A stretch of DNA of 64,000 nucleotides, from contig UQMK01000009.1 of the NCBI GenBank assembly GCA_900542085.1, forward strand, positions 12,277 through 76,276. The letters are read 5' to 3'. Position 1 is the first letter of the stretch; every line of letters starts with the position of its first letter. The position numbers and the translations under genes were made by a program. This stretch comes from an uncultured Collinsella sp. (GTDB taxonomy: Bacteria > Actinomycetota > Coriobacteriia > Coriobacteriales > Coriobacteriaceae). The notes beneath the pieces are model-generated. The model made no database searches and was not told the DNA's origin. It was given only the letters and a program-made list of their open reading frames with translations. Shown here piece after piece: positions 14,663 to 23,644 of this stretch.

Positions 14663-17470
14663 TTATGCGCCGTCCGCAGCATCAGTCGTCGGGGTCGTCA
14701 CGGTCGTTCCGGGCGCGATGTAGCCGTATTCGAGCAGCACCGAAAGCGCATGCTGCTTCCAGGTGGCAAGCTCCTCGTCATTATAGTTGTCATGGACCCA
14801 TTCATTCATCGCGTCCTCGGCGTCTTGGGGCACCAGATCCTGGCTGTCCGCCATCAGGTACAGGATGCCTAAGATGTCGAAGTCCTTCTTGGTCATCTCT
14901 TCCTTGTTTGATGTGCTGATGAGGCCGTGATCGATGCCGTAGCGGCAGATATCGGTCAAAACGGTAACGAGGCCCGTAGGAATCGGCGAGGCATCCTTCG
15001 CGGCAGTGGGCGCGGTGTCGTCAGTCACTGCAGCGGCATTGTCGCTCGCGGGAGCAGACTCAACCGCGTTTGTATCAGAAGCGGCCTGCTCTCCCTGGGC
15101 AGGAGCCGTACTATCCGTCGTTGCCGAAGAATCCCCCGTGGAGGCGGACGTAACGCTCACCGGCGTCTCGACCACGGTCGTCATCGGGTCGACCGGTGCG
15201 GGTGCGGCGATGACCTCGGCCCAATCGGAATACACGCCGTCAATAAAGGCGCGAACATGGAAGGTGCCCGGTTGCGAGATGGTCATCGTGCCGTCTGTCG
15301 CGACCGAAATGCCCTTGCTCTCGAGCTCCTGAGCCTCCCAGCTGCAGACTCTATCGACTTCCTTGCCCGTCGTGTCATAGACCGTAGCCGTCAGGCCTTC
15401 GATGCCGTTAAGGTTCTCCTCGACGCCGACGACGGTCTGCGCCGAGCCCTCGAGCTTGATGCTGCCGTTAAACGACTCGGGCGCCACGTCACTTACCTTA
15501 TATTTGTAGGCCGCGGCGTCGATCTCGTCATTGGTCGAGACATGCCCGTTCACATCCACGTAGGTGTCCTCGGGGATAAAGTACTTTACGTAGGCGGTGC
15601 CGGCCTTTTTACCCACCACGACCTGCTCGTGGGTGACAGGGTCGGTCTGGATCTCGATGACGTCGGACTTGCATTCCTTGCCCTTTTTATCGACCACGCG
15701 CCAGTCGCCCGACGACTTCACAAAGCCGTAGTAATCAACATCGTCCTCGTCCCTTGCACGCACGCGATAGGAAGAGATGGGGTCTTCGTCTCCAACCGTA
15801 AGCCTTCGGGTCTTATCGGTCTGCAGCGACACGAGAATCTTGGAGATGGGCTTAATGGGCTGCGGCGTGCCCAACTGCGTATCGACCGTCACCGACTCAA
15901 ACGACAGATTGGAACCCGTAATGGACATGGGATAGGTCGCGGCCATGTCATTGAGCACGTTGCACGTGCGCGGGGCGCCGCCGTTGCGCGAGGGCACCTC
16001 GCGATCGGCCAGGACCGAATTCCAATCGATGGCGCGCACCATGTGGTTGTTGGTACGATACGACCAACTCGTCACGTTTCCGGCGGTGGTATCGTACCCG
16101 TCGTCGCCACGATGGGCGATTGAGCGCAGGAACAGGTTCTGCACGGCGTCGGTCGACTGATCGCCAAAGGTGGTGTAGAACGAGCGCTGGTCATAACCGG
16201 CGGTATGGAACTCCTGCACGGCGGCGTTGTCATCGTAGCACTCGCCGTTCATATTAAAGATGATCACGTCGAACGTCACGCCCACCGGCTGGTCATAGTC
16301 CTCGGACAGCGTCGTGGTAGAACTCGTTTGCTTGCTATTGACCTGCGTGTGCGCCGGGATCGTCATATTGACGGTGACAGACTGGTTGTCCGTTGTGGTA
16401 ATCGACTGTTCCTCGGTCTTGCTCGCCTCCCACAACTGGGACATCGTGGTTTCGGCCGAAAACGAAGTCTCGATCTCCTCGCTCGCTGTTGCGGGCACGC
16501 CCAGCGACTCCTTGAGGCTCACCGATGCGCCCCACGAGCCGCCTTTGGAATACGATGCGGATTCAGAAGTGCTCGTGCCGACCGTCTCCTCGGTACCGCG
16601 GGCGAGCGTGATGCTCTGCGAGGCGTCCTCATAGCCGACGTTAAGAGCCGAGGTAACGAGCTCCTGCTCAGTCTTAGAATCGACAAAGGAATAGCCCGGC
16701 GCGTCCTCGGGCGCACAGTTAAGCTTGTTCACGCTGTTGAGCTGCTGAACTCTAAAGTTATAGAACGCGATGCCAAAGCCATTGAAATCGTACTGGTAGG
16801 TGCCGCCGAGCTTGTCCACGCACGCGATGGTGGCATAGATGACGTCCTGCTCAGTCGTGTCTTTCGACAGTCCGTCGAGCGGCACGTATTTACGGAAATC
16901 GGAGCCCTTCAGCTTGTGACCGATACAGCCGGCGATATCGTCGGTCAAGCGCTCGTAGACTGCATTGAGGCTTTTTGCAGATGTCAGACCACTCTGCTTC
17001 GATTTGTCGGCACCATCGGAATGCTCACCGTTGCCGCCCGAAAGCGCATCATACAGATAGATATAGTGACCCTTACCGAAGTCCTTCTCAAAGCCCTTGC
17101 CGGCGTGGTCCCAGTACAAAAAGTCCCCGGAGTCGTCGCCTCCACCATAGCCAAGGATGTTATAGGCTAGCGATGCCCAGTTGGGCAGCACCTTTTTGAC
17201 GGCGGCCGTGTAGAACGAGACGTTGTCGTACATCGAGGTACGGCCCTCGAGCTTGCCGTCATCGATATCTACAAACGTGCAGTCGCGATCGTTGACCGTA
17301 ATGGTGAGCGGGTTGACCACGTCGCCATAGAGCTCGTCGCGCGAATCATCCTGAAGGGCAAAACCGGCTGTCGGCATCCCGCAAAGCGCCGTGACCGCAA
17401 CGACCACCCAGCACAGGGTCATCTGTGCCCCCCGACGCGCTCGTTGCAAATACCTGGTGAGGTTTTTCAT
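14663..17470 (-). CDS. large secreted protein with aerolysin/ETX-MTX2-like segment and Ig-like domain
   Basis: I do not recognise a named homologue. The 935-residue protein begins with a signal peptide (basic n-region, hydrophobic stretch about 17-38, likely cleavage near residue 38-40). Residues about 60-250 form an unassigned globular region with several cysteines. Residues about 284-405 have the look of the aerolysin or ETX/MTX2 beta-pore-forming fold: long alternating Ser/Thr-rich strands, the hydrophilic run near 328-360, then VTVNMTIPAHTQV and a closing DQPVGVTFDVIIF strand. Residues about 545-760 contain beta-rich modules, the last (about 665-755) resembling a bacterial Ig-like domain. 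A Thr/Ser/Ala/Pro linker (about 758-830) leads to a short helical C-terminal domain. There is no LPXTG motif or C-terminal membrane anchor. The start ATG has GGAGG six bases upstream. Its job is unknown; pore formation is an inference from pattern only. Confidence 0.8.
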   Translation of the reverse strand: MKNLTRYLQRARRGAQMTLCWVVVAVTALCGMPTAGFALQDDSRDELYGDVVNPLTITVNDRDCTFVDIDDGKLEGRTSMYDNVSFYTAAVKKVLPNWASLAYNILGYGGGDDSGDFLYWDHAGKGFEKDFGKGHYIYLYDALSGGNGEHSDGADKSKQSGLTSAKSLNAVYERLTDDIAGCIGHKLKGSDFRKYVPLDGLSKDTTEQDVIYATIACVDKLGGTYQYDFNGFGIAFYNFRVQQLNSVNKLNCAPEDAPGYSFVDSKTEQELVTSALNVGYEDASQSITLARGTEETVGTSTSESASYSKGGSWGASVSLKESLGVPATASEEIETSFSAETTMSQLWEASKTEEQSITTTDNQSVTVNMTIPAHTQVNSKQTSSTTTLSEDYDQPVGVTFDVIIFNMNGECYDDNAAVQEFHTAGYDQRSFYTTFGDQSTDAVQNLFLRSIAHRGDDGYDTTAGNVTSWSYRTNNHMVRAIDWNSVLADREVPSRNGGAPRTCNVLNDMAATYPMSITGSNLSFESVTVDTQLGTPQPIKPISKILVSLQTDKTRRLTVGDEDPISSYRVRARDEDDVDYYGFVKSSGDWRVVDKKGKECKSDVIEIQTDPVTHEQVVVGKKAGTAYVKYFIPEDTYVDVNGHVSTNDEIDAAAYKYKVSDVAPESFNGSIKLEGSAQTVVGVEENLNGIEGLTATVYDTTGKEVDRVCSWEAQELESKGISVATDGTMTISQPGTFHVRAFIDGVYSDWAEVIAAPAPVDPMTTVVETPVSVTSASTGDSSATTDSTAPAQGEQAASDTNAVESAPASDNAAAVTDDTAPTAAKDASPIPTGLVTVLTDICRYGIDHGLISTSNKEEMTKKDFDILGILYLMADSQDLVPQDAEDAMNEWVHDNYNDEELATWKQHALSVLLEYGYIAPGTTVTTPTTDAADGA

Positions 17471-17510
17471 CGCAGTCCTCCCGTCAGTTGCCAATGTATT
17501 GAACCAACGT

Positions 17511-17545
17511 AAAACGCCGCCGCGTCCACGGGAGGCGCGACGGCG
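17511..17545 (-). terminator. probable ppdK terminator
   Basis: On the minus strand CGCCGTCGCG and CGCGGCGGCG can pair over ten bases (one G-T) around an 11-base loop and are followed by TTTTA. It lies 40 bases past the ppdK stop and would separate ppdK from the secreted-protein gene. Confidence 0.7.
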
Positions 17546-17585
17546 CGAAGGGGGGCGTAAAAGGCGCAAATGGAACGCGACTCAG

Positions 17586-20336
17586 TTAAGCGGAACGCAT
17601 CGCCTCGAGCTTGGCCTGAGCGGCAGCCAGACGCGCGAGGGGCACGCGATAGGGCGAGCAGGACACGTAGTCCACATCGGCCACGTTAAACAGGGCCTTG
17701 ATGGACTTGGGGTCGCCGCCGTGCTCGCCGCACACGCCAAAGTGCATACCGGGGTTGGTGGTGCGACCCTTCTCGACGGCCATGCGCACCAGCTCGAGTA
17801 CCGCCGTGTCGATGGTCTCGAAGGGGTTGTCCTTCAAGATCTTCTTGTGCATGTACAGCGGGATGAACTTGGCCTCGGCATCGTCTCGAGAGAAGCCGAA
17901 GGTCGTCTGCGTGAGGTCGTTGGTGCCAAAGCAGAAGAAGTCGGCGTGCTGCGCGATCTCGTCGGCAACCATGCAGGCACGCGGCAGCTCGAGCATCGTG
18001 CCCACGGGAATATTGAGCTCGACGCCCTCCTCGGCGGAAACCTCGGCGATCACGCGCTCGATGACTTCGCGAGTCTGAACGTGCTCGGCCGTAATGGAAA
18101 CGAGCGGAACCATGATCTCGGGGCGCGGGTCGACGCCCTCCTTGATAAGGCGGGCAGCAGCCGTGGCCACGGCGCGAACTTGCATGAGTGGCAGGTCGCT
18201 GAAGACGACGGACAGGCGCACACCGCGCAGGCCGAGCATCGGGTTGGACTCGACCATGCCGTCGATACGACGCAGGCGGGTGCGCAGAGCGGCAAGCTCT
18301 TCCTCGTTGGCGCCAGCGGCTTCCTTCTTGGTGATGGCGACCTCGAGCTCGCGTGGATTATCCAGGAACTCATGAAGCGGCGGATCGAGCAAGCGAACGA
18401 CCACATCGCGACCGGACATGGTCTTGAACATCGCCAGGAAGTCCTCGGTCTGAACCTTGAGCAGGTCGGCCAGGGCCTGCTGTTTCACGGCCTCATCGTC
18501 AGACAGGATAAAGCTCTGGATGATGTTCTTACGGTCGCCCAGGAACATATGCTCGGTGCGGCACAGGCCAATGGCCTCGGCACCAAACTCGAGGGCGAGC
18601 TCGGCGTCCTCGGGGTTGTCGGCGTTGACGCGCACATGGTTGGCGTGGCCACAGGTCTCGTCCAGACGGATCTCGTCGGCCCAGGACAGGATGGTGTCCA
18701 GGTCGCCGGTGAGCTCGGCGGAGACCAAATCGACAGCGCCATCGACGACGATGCCCTGGGTGCCGTCGATGGAGATGACATCGCCTTCGTGCAGCACACG
18801 ATCGCTGCCCTCGATGCGCACGACCTTCTCGGCGGCGTCGATGTGGAAGCGCTCAACGCCGCAGACGCAGGGCGTACCCATACCGCGAGCGATAACGGCG
18901 GCATGGCTCGTCTTGCCACCGTGGCTGGTCAGGATACCCTCGGCGGCGACCATGCCCTTCAGGTCATCGGGGTTGGTCTCCCAGCGAACCAAAATGACCT
19001 TGTGACCCTCGTTGGCGCGCGCGACGGCATCGTCGCTCGAGAACACGACCTCGCCCACGGCGGCACCAGGGCTGGCGTTGAGGCCGCAAGCCAGAGCCTC
19101 GTACTTCTTGGAGGCATCGAATTGCGGATGCAGGAGCTGGTCGAGCTGCGCGGGATCGATGCGGCTCACGGCCTCCTCGCGGGTGATCAGACCCTCCTCG
19201 ACCATTTCGATGGCGATGCGCAGGGCGGCGGTAGCAGTGCGCTTGCCCACGCGGGTCTGGAGCATCCAGAGCTTACCCTGCTCGATGGTGAACTCGATAT
19301 CGCACATATCGCGGTAATGATCTTCGAGCGTCAGGAACACGCGCTCGAGTTCCTCACCTGCAGACTCGAGGCCCGGAGTGTTCTTGAGGTCGGCGATGGG
19401 CTCGGTGTTGCGGATGCCGGCAACGACATCCTCGCCCTGGGCATTAACCAAAAAGTCACCATAGAACTCCTTGGTGCCGTCGGCCGGGTTGCGCGTAAAA
19501 GCGACGCCGGTCGCAGAGGTCTCCCCCTTGTTGCCAAAGGCCATAGCCTGCACGTTGACGGCGGTGCCGAGCTCGTCAGAAATGCCATGCTGCTTGCGGT
19601 AGATGCAGGCGCGCTCGTTCATCCAGCTGCCAAAGACGGCCTGGATGGCAAGGCGCAACTGAAGCTCCGGATCGTGCGGGAAGACGGGCTTGCCGTCGGC
19701 GACCTCGAGCTCGGGATACAGGGCGGCCTCGACGTTCTCGGAGAAAATGCTCTTAAAGGTCTCGACGAGCTCCTGCAGGTCTTCGGCCGAAAGCTCGGAA
19801 TCGACGCGAACGCCGGAGACCAGGCGTGCCTGGGTCAGCGCGTTCTCGAACAGGTCGGCGTCGACGCCCATAACGACGTTGGAGAACATCTGAATAAAGC
19901 GTCGGTAGCTATCCCAGGCAAAACGCGGGTTTTGCGTCTGGGCAATGAGACCCTGAACGGAGTCGTCGTTGAGGCCCAAGTTGAGGACCGTGTCCATCAT
20001 GCCGGGCATGGAGAACGGAGCGCCCGAGCGAACCGACACGAGCAGCGGGTCGGAGGCGTCGCCGAGCTTCTTGCCGCAGCGGGCCTCGAGGTCGGCCTCG
20101 GCGGCAACGATCTCATCGAGTGCGCCTTCGGGCCAGACGTTGCCGGCACCGGAGTACTCGACACAGGTCTGGCAGGTAATGGTAAAGCCACCGGGAACCG
20201 GCAGGCCGATGCGGCTCATCTCGGCAAGGTTTGCGCCCTTGCCGCCAAGCACAAAGTTCATGGACTTGTCGCCCTCAGTGACACAGGTGCCCTGGGCGTC
20301 GGTTCCAAAACGGTAAACCCTCTTGCAATCGCTCAC
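17586..20336 (-). CDS. ppdK: pyruvate, phosphate dikinase
   Basis: PPDK interconverts pyruvate, ATP and phosphate with PEP, AMP and pyrophosphate, linking glycolysis and gluconeogenesis. The 916-residue protein has the N-terminal ATP-grasp domain (VLGGKGANLAEM; PVPGGFTITC), the phosphohistidine domain with catalytic His in GGKTSHAAVIARGMGTPCV, and the C-terminal TIM barrel with GLCRTEHMF, GTNDLTQTTFGFSRDD and CGEHGGDP. The start is GTG with AAGGGG seven bases upstream. The threonine two residues before the catalytic histidine (KTSH) is the site modified by the regulator encoded just upstream. A strong hairpin follows the gene. Confidence 0.98.
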   Translation of the reverse strand: MSDCKRVYRFGTDAQGTCVTEGDKSMNFVLGGKGANLAEMSRIGLPVPGGFTITCQTCVEYSGAGNVWPEGALDEIVAAEADLEARCGKKLGDASDPLLVSVRSGAPFSMPGMMDTVLNLGLNDDSVQGLIAQTQNPRFAWDSYRRFIQMFSNVVMGVDADLFENALTQARLVSGVRVDSELSAEDLQELVETFKSIFSENVEAALYPELEVADGKPVFPHDPELQLRLAIQAVFGSWMNERACIYRKQHGISDELGTAVNVQAMAFGNKGETSATGVAFTRNPADGTKEFYGDFLVNAQGEDVVAGIRNTEPIADLKNTPGLESAGEELERVFLTLEDHYRDMCDIEFTIEQGKLWMLQTRVGKRTATAALRIAIEMVEEGLITREEAVSRIDPAQLDQLLHPQFDASKKYEALACGLNASPGAAVGEVVFSSDDAVARANEGHKVILVRWETNPDDLKGMVAAEGILTSHGGKTSHAAVIARGMGTPCVCGVERFHIDAAEKVVRIEGSDRVLHEGDVISIDGTQGIVVDGAVDLVSAELTGDLDTILSWADEIRLDETCGHANHVRVNADNPEDAELALEFGAEAIGLCRTEHMFLGDRKNIIQSFILSDDEAVKQQALADLLKVQTEDFLAMFKTMSGRDVVVRLLDPPLHEFLDNPRELEVAITKKEAAGANEEELAALRTRLRRIDGMVESNPMLGLRGVRLSVVFSDLPLMQVRAVATAAARLIKEGVDPRPEIMVPLVSITAEHVQTREVIERVIAEVSAEEGVELNIPVGTMLELPRACMVADEIAQHADFFCFGTNDLTQTTFGFSRDDAEAKFIPLYMHKKILKDNPFETIDTAVLELVRMAVEKGRTTNPGMHFGVCGEHGGDPKSIKALFNVADVDYVSCSPYRVPLARLAAAQAKLEAMRSA

Positions 20337-20600
20337 GATACTTCCCCTTTCATGCGCTCTCGCGCACGACCGTGGTGACGAATCGACCCGCCGGATGCGG
20401 GCCGTGAGGGAACTATACGGCGGACGTTGAGCGGGCTTGCGTAGAGGGCGAGGGGTTTGGTAAACGTGATAAATGCGGCGGTAAACGGTAGGTAAAGGTG
20501 GTTACATTATGAAGATACCACTGCAAGAAAATTGCAGGTCAAATGCAAGTTCTTTGCTAAATCGCTTTACCAATATCGTGCATTATTTTTAGATAGTATT
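20337..20600 (-). promoter_or_regulatory. ppdK upstream region with repeated GGTAAA boxes and a palindrome
   Basis: No gene is visible in this ~260-base gap. A TATAGT -10-like hexamer (20412-20417, minus strand) lies about 75 bases from ppdK. Upstream of it are four similar boxes on the plus strand, GGTAAA at 20459, 20480 and 20491 and GATAAA at 20468. Further out are the perfect palindrome CTGCAA-N5-TTGCAG (20521-20537) and a looser GCAA/TTTGC pair near 20545. These look like regulator binding sites for ppdK. The regulator is not identifiable from sequence. Confidence 0.5.
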
Positions 20601-20640
20601 TTAAGGACGGTGAATTTTTAGCTACCCCAATGAGTTAGCT
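20601..20640. repeat. diverged copy of the GGGACRGG hairpin element
   Basis: The minus strand reads GGGGTAGCTAAAAATTCACC then GTCC, closely matching the right arm of the element at 54440-54480. It is more degenerate and covers the stop codon of the PPDK regulator gene. Confidence 0.5.
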
Positions 20641-21510
20641 TTGCTGACCTCGGCGGGCGGCGCGGAAGGCACGGGCTTCTTGGATTTCCATCAAATGACC
20701 GATGATCTCGGAGGCGCTCTCCTCGATCGCCTTGCCGTCGGTACGCACCACAAAGCAGCCCAGGCGCTTCATGAGGGCACGGGCTTCCTCGAGCTCGCTG
20801 CGCACGCTCTCGGGCTCGGCATAGGAGCCGGCGACGGCACGGGCGTAGTCATCGCCCAAGCGGCTATCGCGTATCTCAGAGATCACATCGACAGTCGAAA
20901 TCAGACCAAACAACCGCATCGGGTCGACCTTGTAAATCGACTTCGGCGGCTCCATGCCATGGGCCAACGGAACATTGGCAACCTTGTAACCCTGATAGGC
21001 CAAATACATCGACAGCGGCGTCTTGGACGTGCGCGATACGCCCAGCAGCACGATATCTGCCCCCGAAAGGTCGTCGCAGCCGCGCCCATCATCGTGCTCA
21101 ACGAAATACTCCATGGCCTCGATGCGATGGAAATAGCGGTCATCGGTCCTGTGAATCACGCCCGCGACGCCCTTGGGCGGCACGCCGATGAGCGATGACA
21201 GCACGGCAAGTGTCGGACCGATCAGGTCGACCGAACGGATATGAAGCATGCCCAGGTAATCGAGTACGCGGGCGCGAAGCGCCGGATCGACAATGGTGTG
21301 GAACACGGCAATATCACGATGGTCCGCATCGACGCGCGGACCCACAAACGACTTGACCTGCTCCACCGAGTTCACCTTGGGCAGGCGCAAGAGACGAAAA
21401 GCCCCTTCATCAAATTGCCCGGACGCCGCAAGCACCACCTCACAAGCGGTATCACCGAGCGAGTCGGAGATAACGATAACGGTGGGACGAGCGGTGACCG
21501 GGCAATCCAT
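20635..21510 (-). CDS. pyruvate, phosphate dikinase regulatory protein (DUF299 bifunctional kinase/pyrophosphorylase)
   Basis: This family phosphorylates a threonine next to the catalytic histidine of PPDK using ADP, and removes it with phosphate, so switching the enzyme off and on. The 291-residue protein shows VIVISDSLGDTACEV at the N-terminus, the VIHRTDDRYFHRIEAMEYFVEHDDG segment (spanning roughly 118-141), and the P-loop-like GVSRTSKTPLSMYLA at about 158-172. The RLFGLISTVDVISEIR region follows. It lies directly upstream of ppdK on the same strand, which supports the assignment. It begins 34 bases after glyS, so it is probably co-transcribed with glyQ-glyS. A separate promoter before ppdK is likely. 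Confidence 0.95.
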   Translation of the reverse strand: MDCPVTARPTVIVISDSLGDTACEVVLAASGQFDEGAFRLLRLPKVNSVEQVKSFVGPRVDADHRDIAVFHTIVDPALRARVLDYLGMLHIRSVDLIGPTLAVLSSLIGVPPKGVAGVIHRTDDRYFHRIEAMEYFVEHDDGRGCDDLSGADIVLLGVSRTSKTPLSMYLAYQGYKVANVPLAHGMEPPKSIYKVDPMRLFGLISTVDVISEIRDSRLGDDYARAVAGSYAEPESVRSELEEARALMKRLGCFVVRTDGKAIEESASEIIGHLMEIQEARAFRAARRGQQS

Positions 21511-21544
21511 GCGGGGCTCCTTTTGCGCTTACGCGCAGGCTGGC

Positions 21545-23641
21545 TTACTTTTTGCGGGCAAGCTCACCGATGTTGGCGATGCCGGAGAAAACGGCCTCGA
21601 AGCGGTTGAGCAGCTTAAGGCGATTATCGCGGAGCTGCTCGTCCTTGTCCATGACCATAACCTCGTCGAAGAAGCGGTCGATGGGGGCACGCAGAGCTGC
21701 AAGGGCGGCAAATGCGGCCGGGTAATCCTCGGCAGCAAGGGCGTCATCGACAGCGGTCTGAGCAGCCTCGGAGGCGTCGGCGAGCGCGAGCTCGACCTCG
21801 CCCATCAGGCTGCGGTCGTACTCCGCACCCAGCTCGGGCTTGGAGATGTGAGCGGCACGGGCATAGGCGGTAGCCAGGTTGTCGAAGGTCTCGGCATCGT
21901 TCTTGCGAGCCTCGTCGAGCGCGGCGCAGCGGGCGAAGAAGACGGACGGAGCGATGATGTGCACCGCGGAAACGGCGGCGACGGTATCGGCAGGAATCTT
22001 CTCGTCGCGGGCCATGCTCACCAGGCGGCCATGGAAGAAGTCACGGACCTGTTGGGCGACCTCGGCGGAGTCGAACTCAATGCCTTGCTCGCTATAGAGC
22101 TCAAGGGCGAAGTCGATCAGCGACGTGGGGTCAATCGGCAGGCGATCGCGCAGGATGTTGATGATGCCGATGGCGGCGCGACGCAGCGCGTACGGGTCGG
22201 AGGAGCCGGTCGGGGGCTCGCCGATAGCAAAGATACCGGCAATGGTATCGAGCTTGTCGGCACAGGCCACGATGCAGCCAGCGGTGCCCTCGGGCAGCTC
22301 ATCGCCGGCAAAGCGAGGGCGATAATGATCGCGAATGGCGTGAGCGACCTCGTCATTCTCCCCCATCGCGGAGGCGTAATAACCGCCCATCACGCCCTGC
22401 TGGCTCGTGAACTCGACGACGGCGTTGGAAACCAGGTCGGCCTTGCACAGGTGAGCGGCGCGAGCGGCATCGGCGGCAAGGTGGGCGCCCAGGTGAGCCT
22501 CGCGGGCAATAGCGAGCGCGAGTTGCTCAATACGCTCGGACTTGGCGAGCACACTACCGAGCTTCTCCTGGAAGGCGACCTTGGCCAGACGCTCGCGGAA
22601 CTCGTCGAGGGAGATCTTCAGGTCCTCCTCATAGAAGAACTTGGCGTCGTCCAGACGGGCGCGCACGACGCGCTCGTTGCCGTCGATCACGCGCTCGGCA
22701 TTCTCGGGCTTGCTGTTGGAAACGACCACGAACTCACGCGTGAGCTTGCCCTCGCCGTCATAGATCGGGAAGTAGCGCTGGTTGGTGAGCATGGACTCGC
22801 AGATGATCTCGTGCGGGACCTTGAGGAACTCCTCGTCGAAGGTACCGACGAGCACCGTCGGCCACTCGCAGAGGTTGATGACCTCCTCAAAGACCTTCCT
22901 GGGCGTGTCGACATGGCAGCCGGGGCGAGCGGCCTCGACCTCGGCAATACCGGCAAGGATAGCCTCACGACGACGCTCGGCAGAGAGCACGCCGGCGTCC
23001 TCGAGCACCCGCTCGTAGACGGCGGGGCTGGCAACCACATGGTCACCGGGGCCAAGTACGCGATGGCCACGCGTGGTGTTGCCACTCGTCACGTCGGCAA
23101 ACGACACGGGCACAACGTCCTCACCCAAAAGGCAGCAGATCCAACGGACCGGACGAACAAACGTAGCGTGCTCGTGGCCCCAGCGCTGGCTGCGGTAGTT
23201 GGGCCACTGCAAGCCGGCGATGGTCTTCTCGCACAGGGCCGTCAGGATCGGGGTAGCCGGTGCGGAGGGAATGTTCTTCTCGGCGAACACGTACTCGCGG
23301 CCGTCGGTGTCCTCGCGACGGACCAGGTCCTCGGCAGCCACACCGCACTTGCGGGCGAAGCCCTGGGCGGCCTTGGTGGCGTTGCCGTCGGCATCAAAGG
23401 CAATGTTTGCCGCGGGACCGCGCTTGACCTCATGGACCTCATCGGTCGCGGTGGCAACGTTGGCCACGAGCGCAGCCAGACGACGCGGGCTCGAGATCAC
23501 GCGGACCTCGCCATGGGCCAGACCGGCCTCGTCGAGGCCCTTGGCGATCATGGTGCCGAGCTGCTTGACGGCATTGTTCAACGGTGCGGAGGGCATTTCC
23601 TCCGTACCGATCTCAAACAGGAAATCCTTAGCGTCTGCCAT
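21545..23641 (-). CDS. glyS: glycyl-tRNA synthetase beta subunit
   Basis: GlyS is the beta chain of the alpha2beta2 bacterial glycyl-tRNA synthetase and contributes tRNA recognition. The 698-residue protein begins FLFEIGTEEMPSAPL, a hallmark of the family. It continues with the SPRRLAALV segment, RSQRWGHEHATFVRPVRW, the HD-like segment around EVAHAIRDHYRPRFAGDELP and the DPYALRRAAIGI motif. The C-terminal part carries the DALR-type anticodon-binding helices ending in ANIGELARKK. It follows glyQ with a three-base gap. Confidence 0.98.
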   Translation of the reverse strand: MADAKDFLFEIGTEEMPSAPLNNAVKQLGTMIAKGLDEAGLAHGEVRVISSPRRLAALVANVATATDEVHEVKRGPAANIAFDADGNATKAAQGFARKCGVAAEDLVRREDTDGREYVFAEKNIPSAPATPILTALCEKTIAGLQWPNYRSQRWGHEHATFVRPVRWICCLLGEDVVPVSFADVTSGNTTRGHRVLGPGDHVVASPAVYERVLEDAGVLSAERRREAILAGIAEVEAARPGCHVDTPRKVFEEVINLCEWPTVLVGTFDEEFLKVPHEIICESMLTNQRYFPIYDGEGKLTREFVVVSNSKPENAERVIDGNERVVRARLDDAKFFYEEDLKISLDEFRERLAKVAFQEKLGSVLAKSERIEQLALAIAREAHLGAHLAADAARAAHLCKADLVSNAVVEFTSQQGVMGGYYASAMGENDEVAHAIRDHYRPRFAGDELPEGTAGCIVACADKLDTIAGIFAIGEPPTGSSDPYALRRAAIGIINILRDRLPIDPTSLIDFALELYSEQGIEFDSAEVAQQVRDFFHGRLVSMARDEKIPADTVAAVSAVHIIAPSVFFARCAALDEARKNDAETFDNLATAYARAAHISKPELGAEYDRSLMGEVELALADASEAAQTAVDDALAAEDYPAAFAALAALRAPIDRFFDEVMVMDKDEQLRDNRLKLLNRFEAVFSGIANIGELARKK

Positions 23642-23644
23642 GGC

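Noticed and set aside
17391..20378. A 995-codon open frame on the plus strand, opposite ppdK
   Set aside because: It is the antisense shadow of ppdK; the translation is low-complexity with Leu/Gly/Asp/Val bias typical of complementary frames in GC-rich genes, and it has no ribosome site or known domain.
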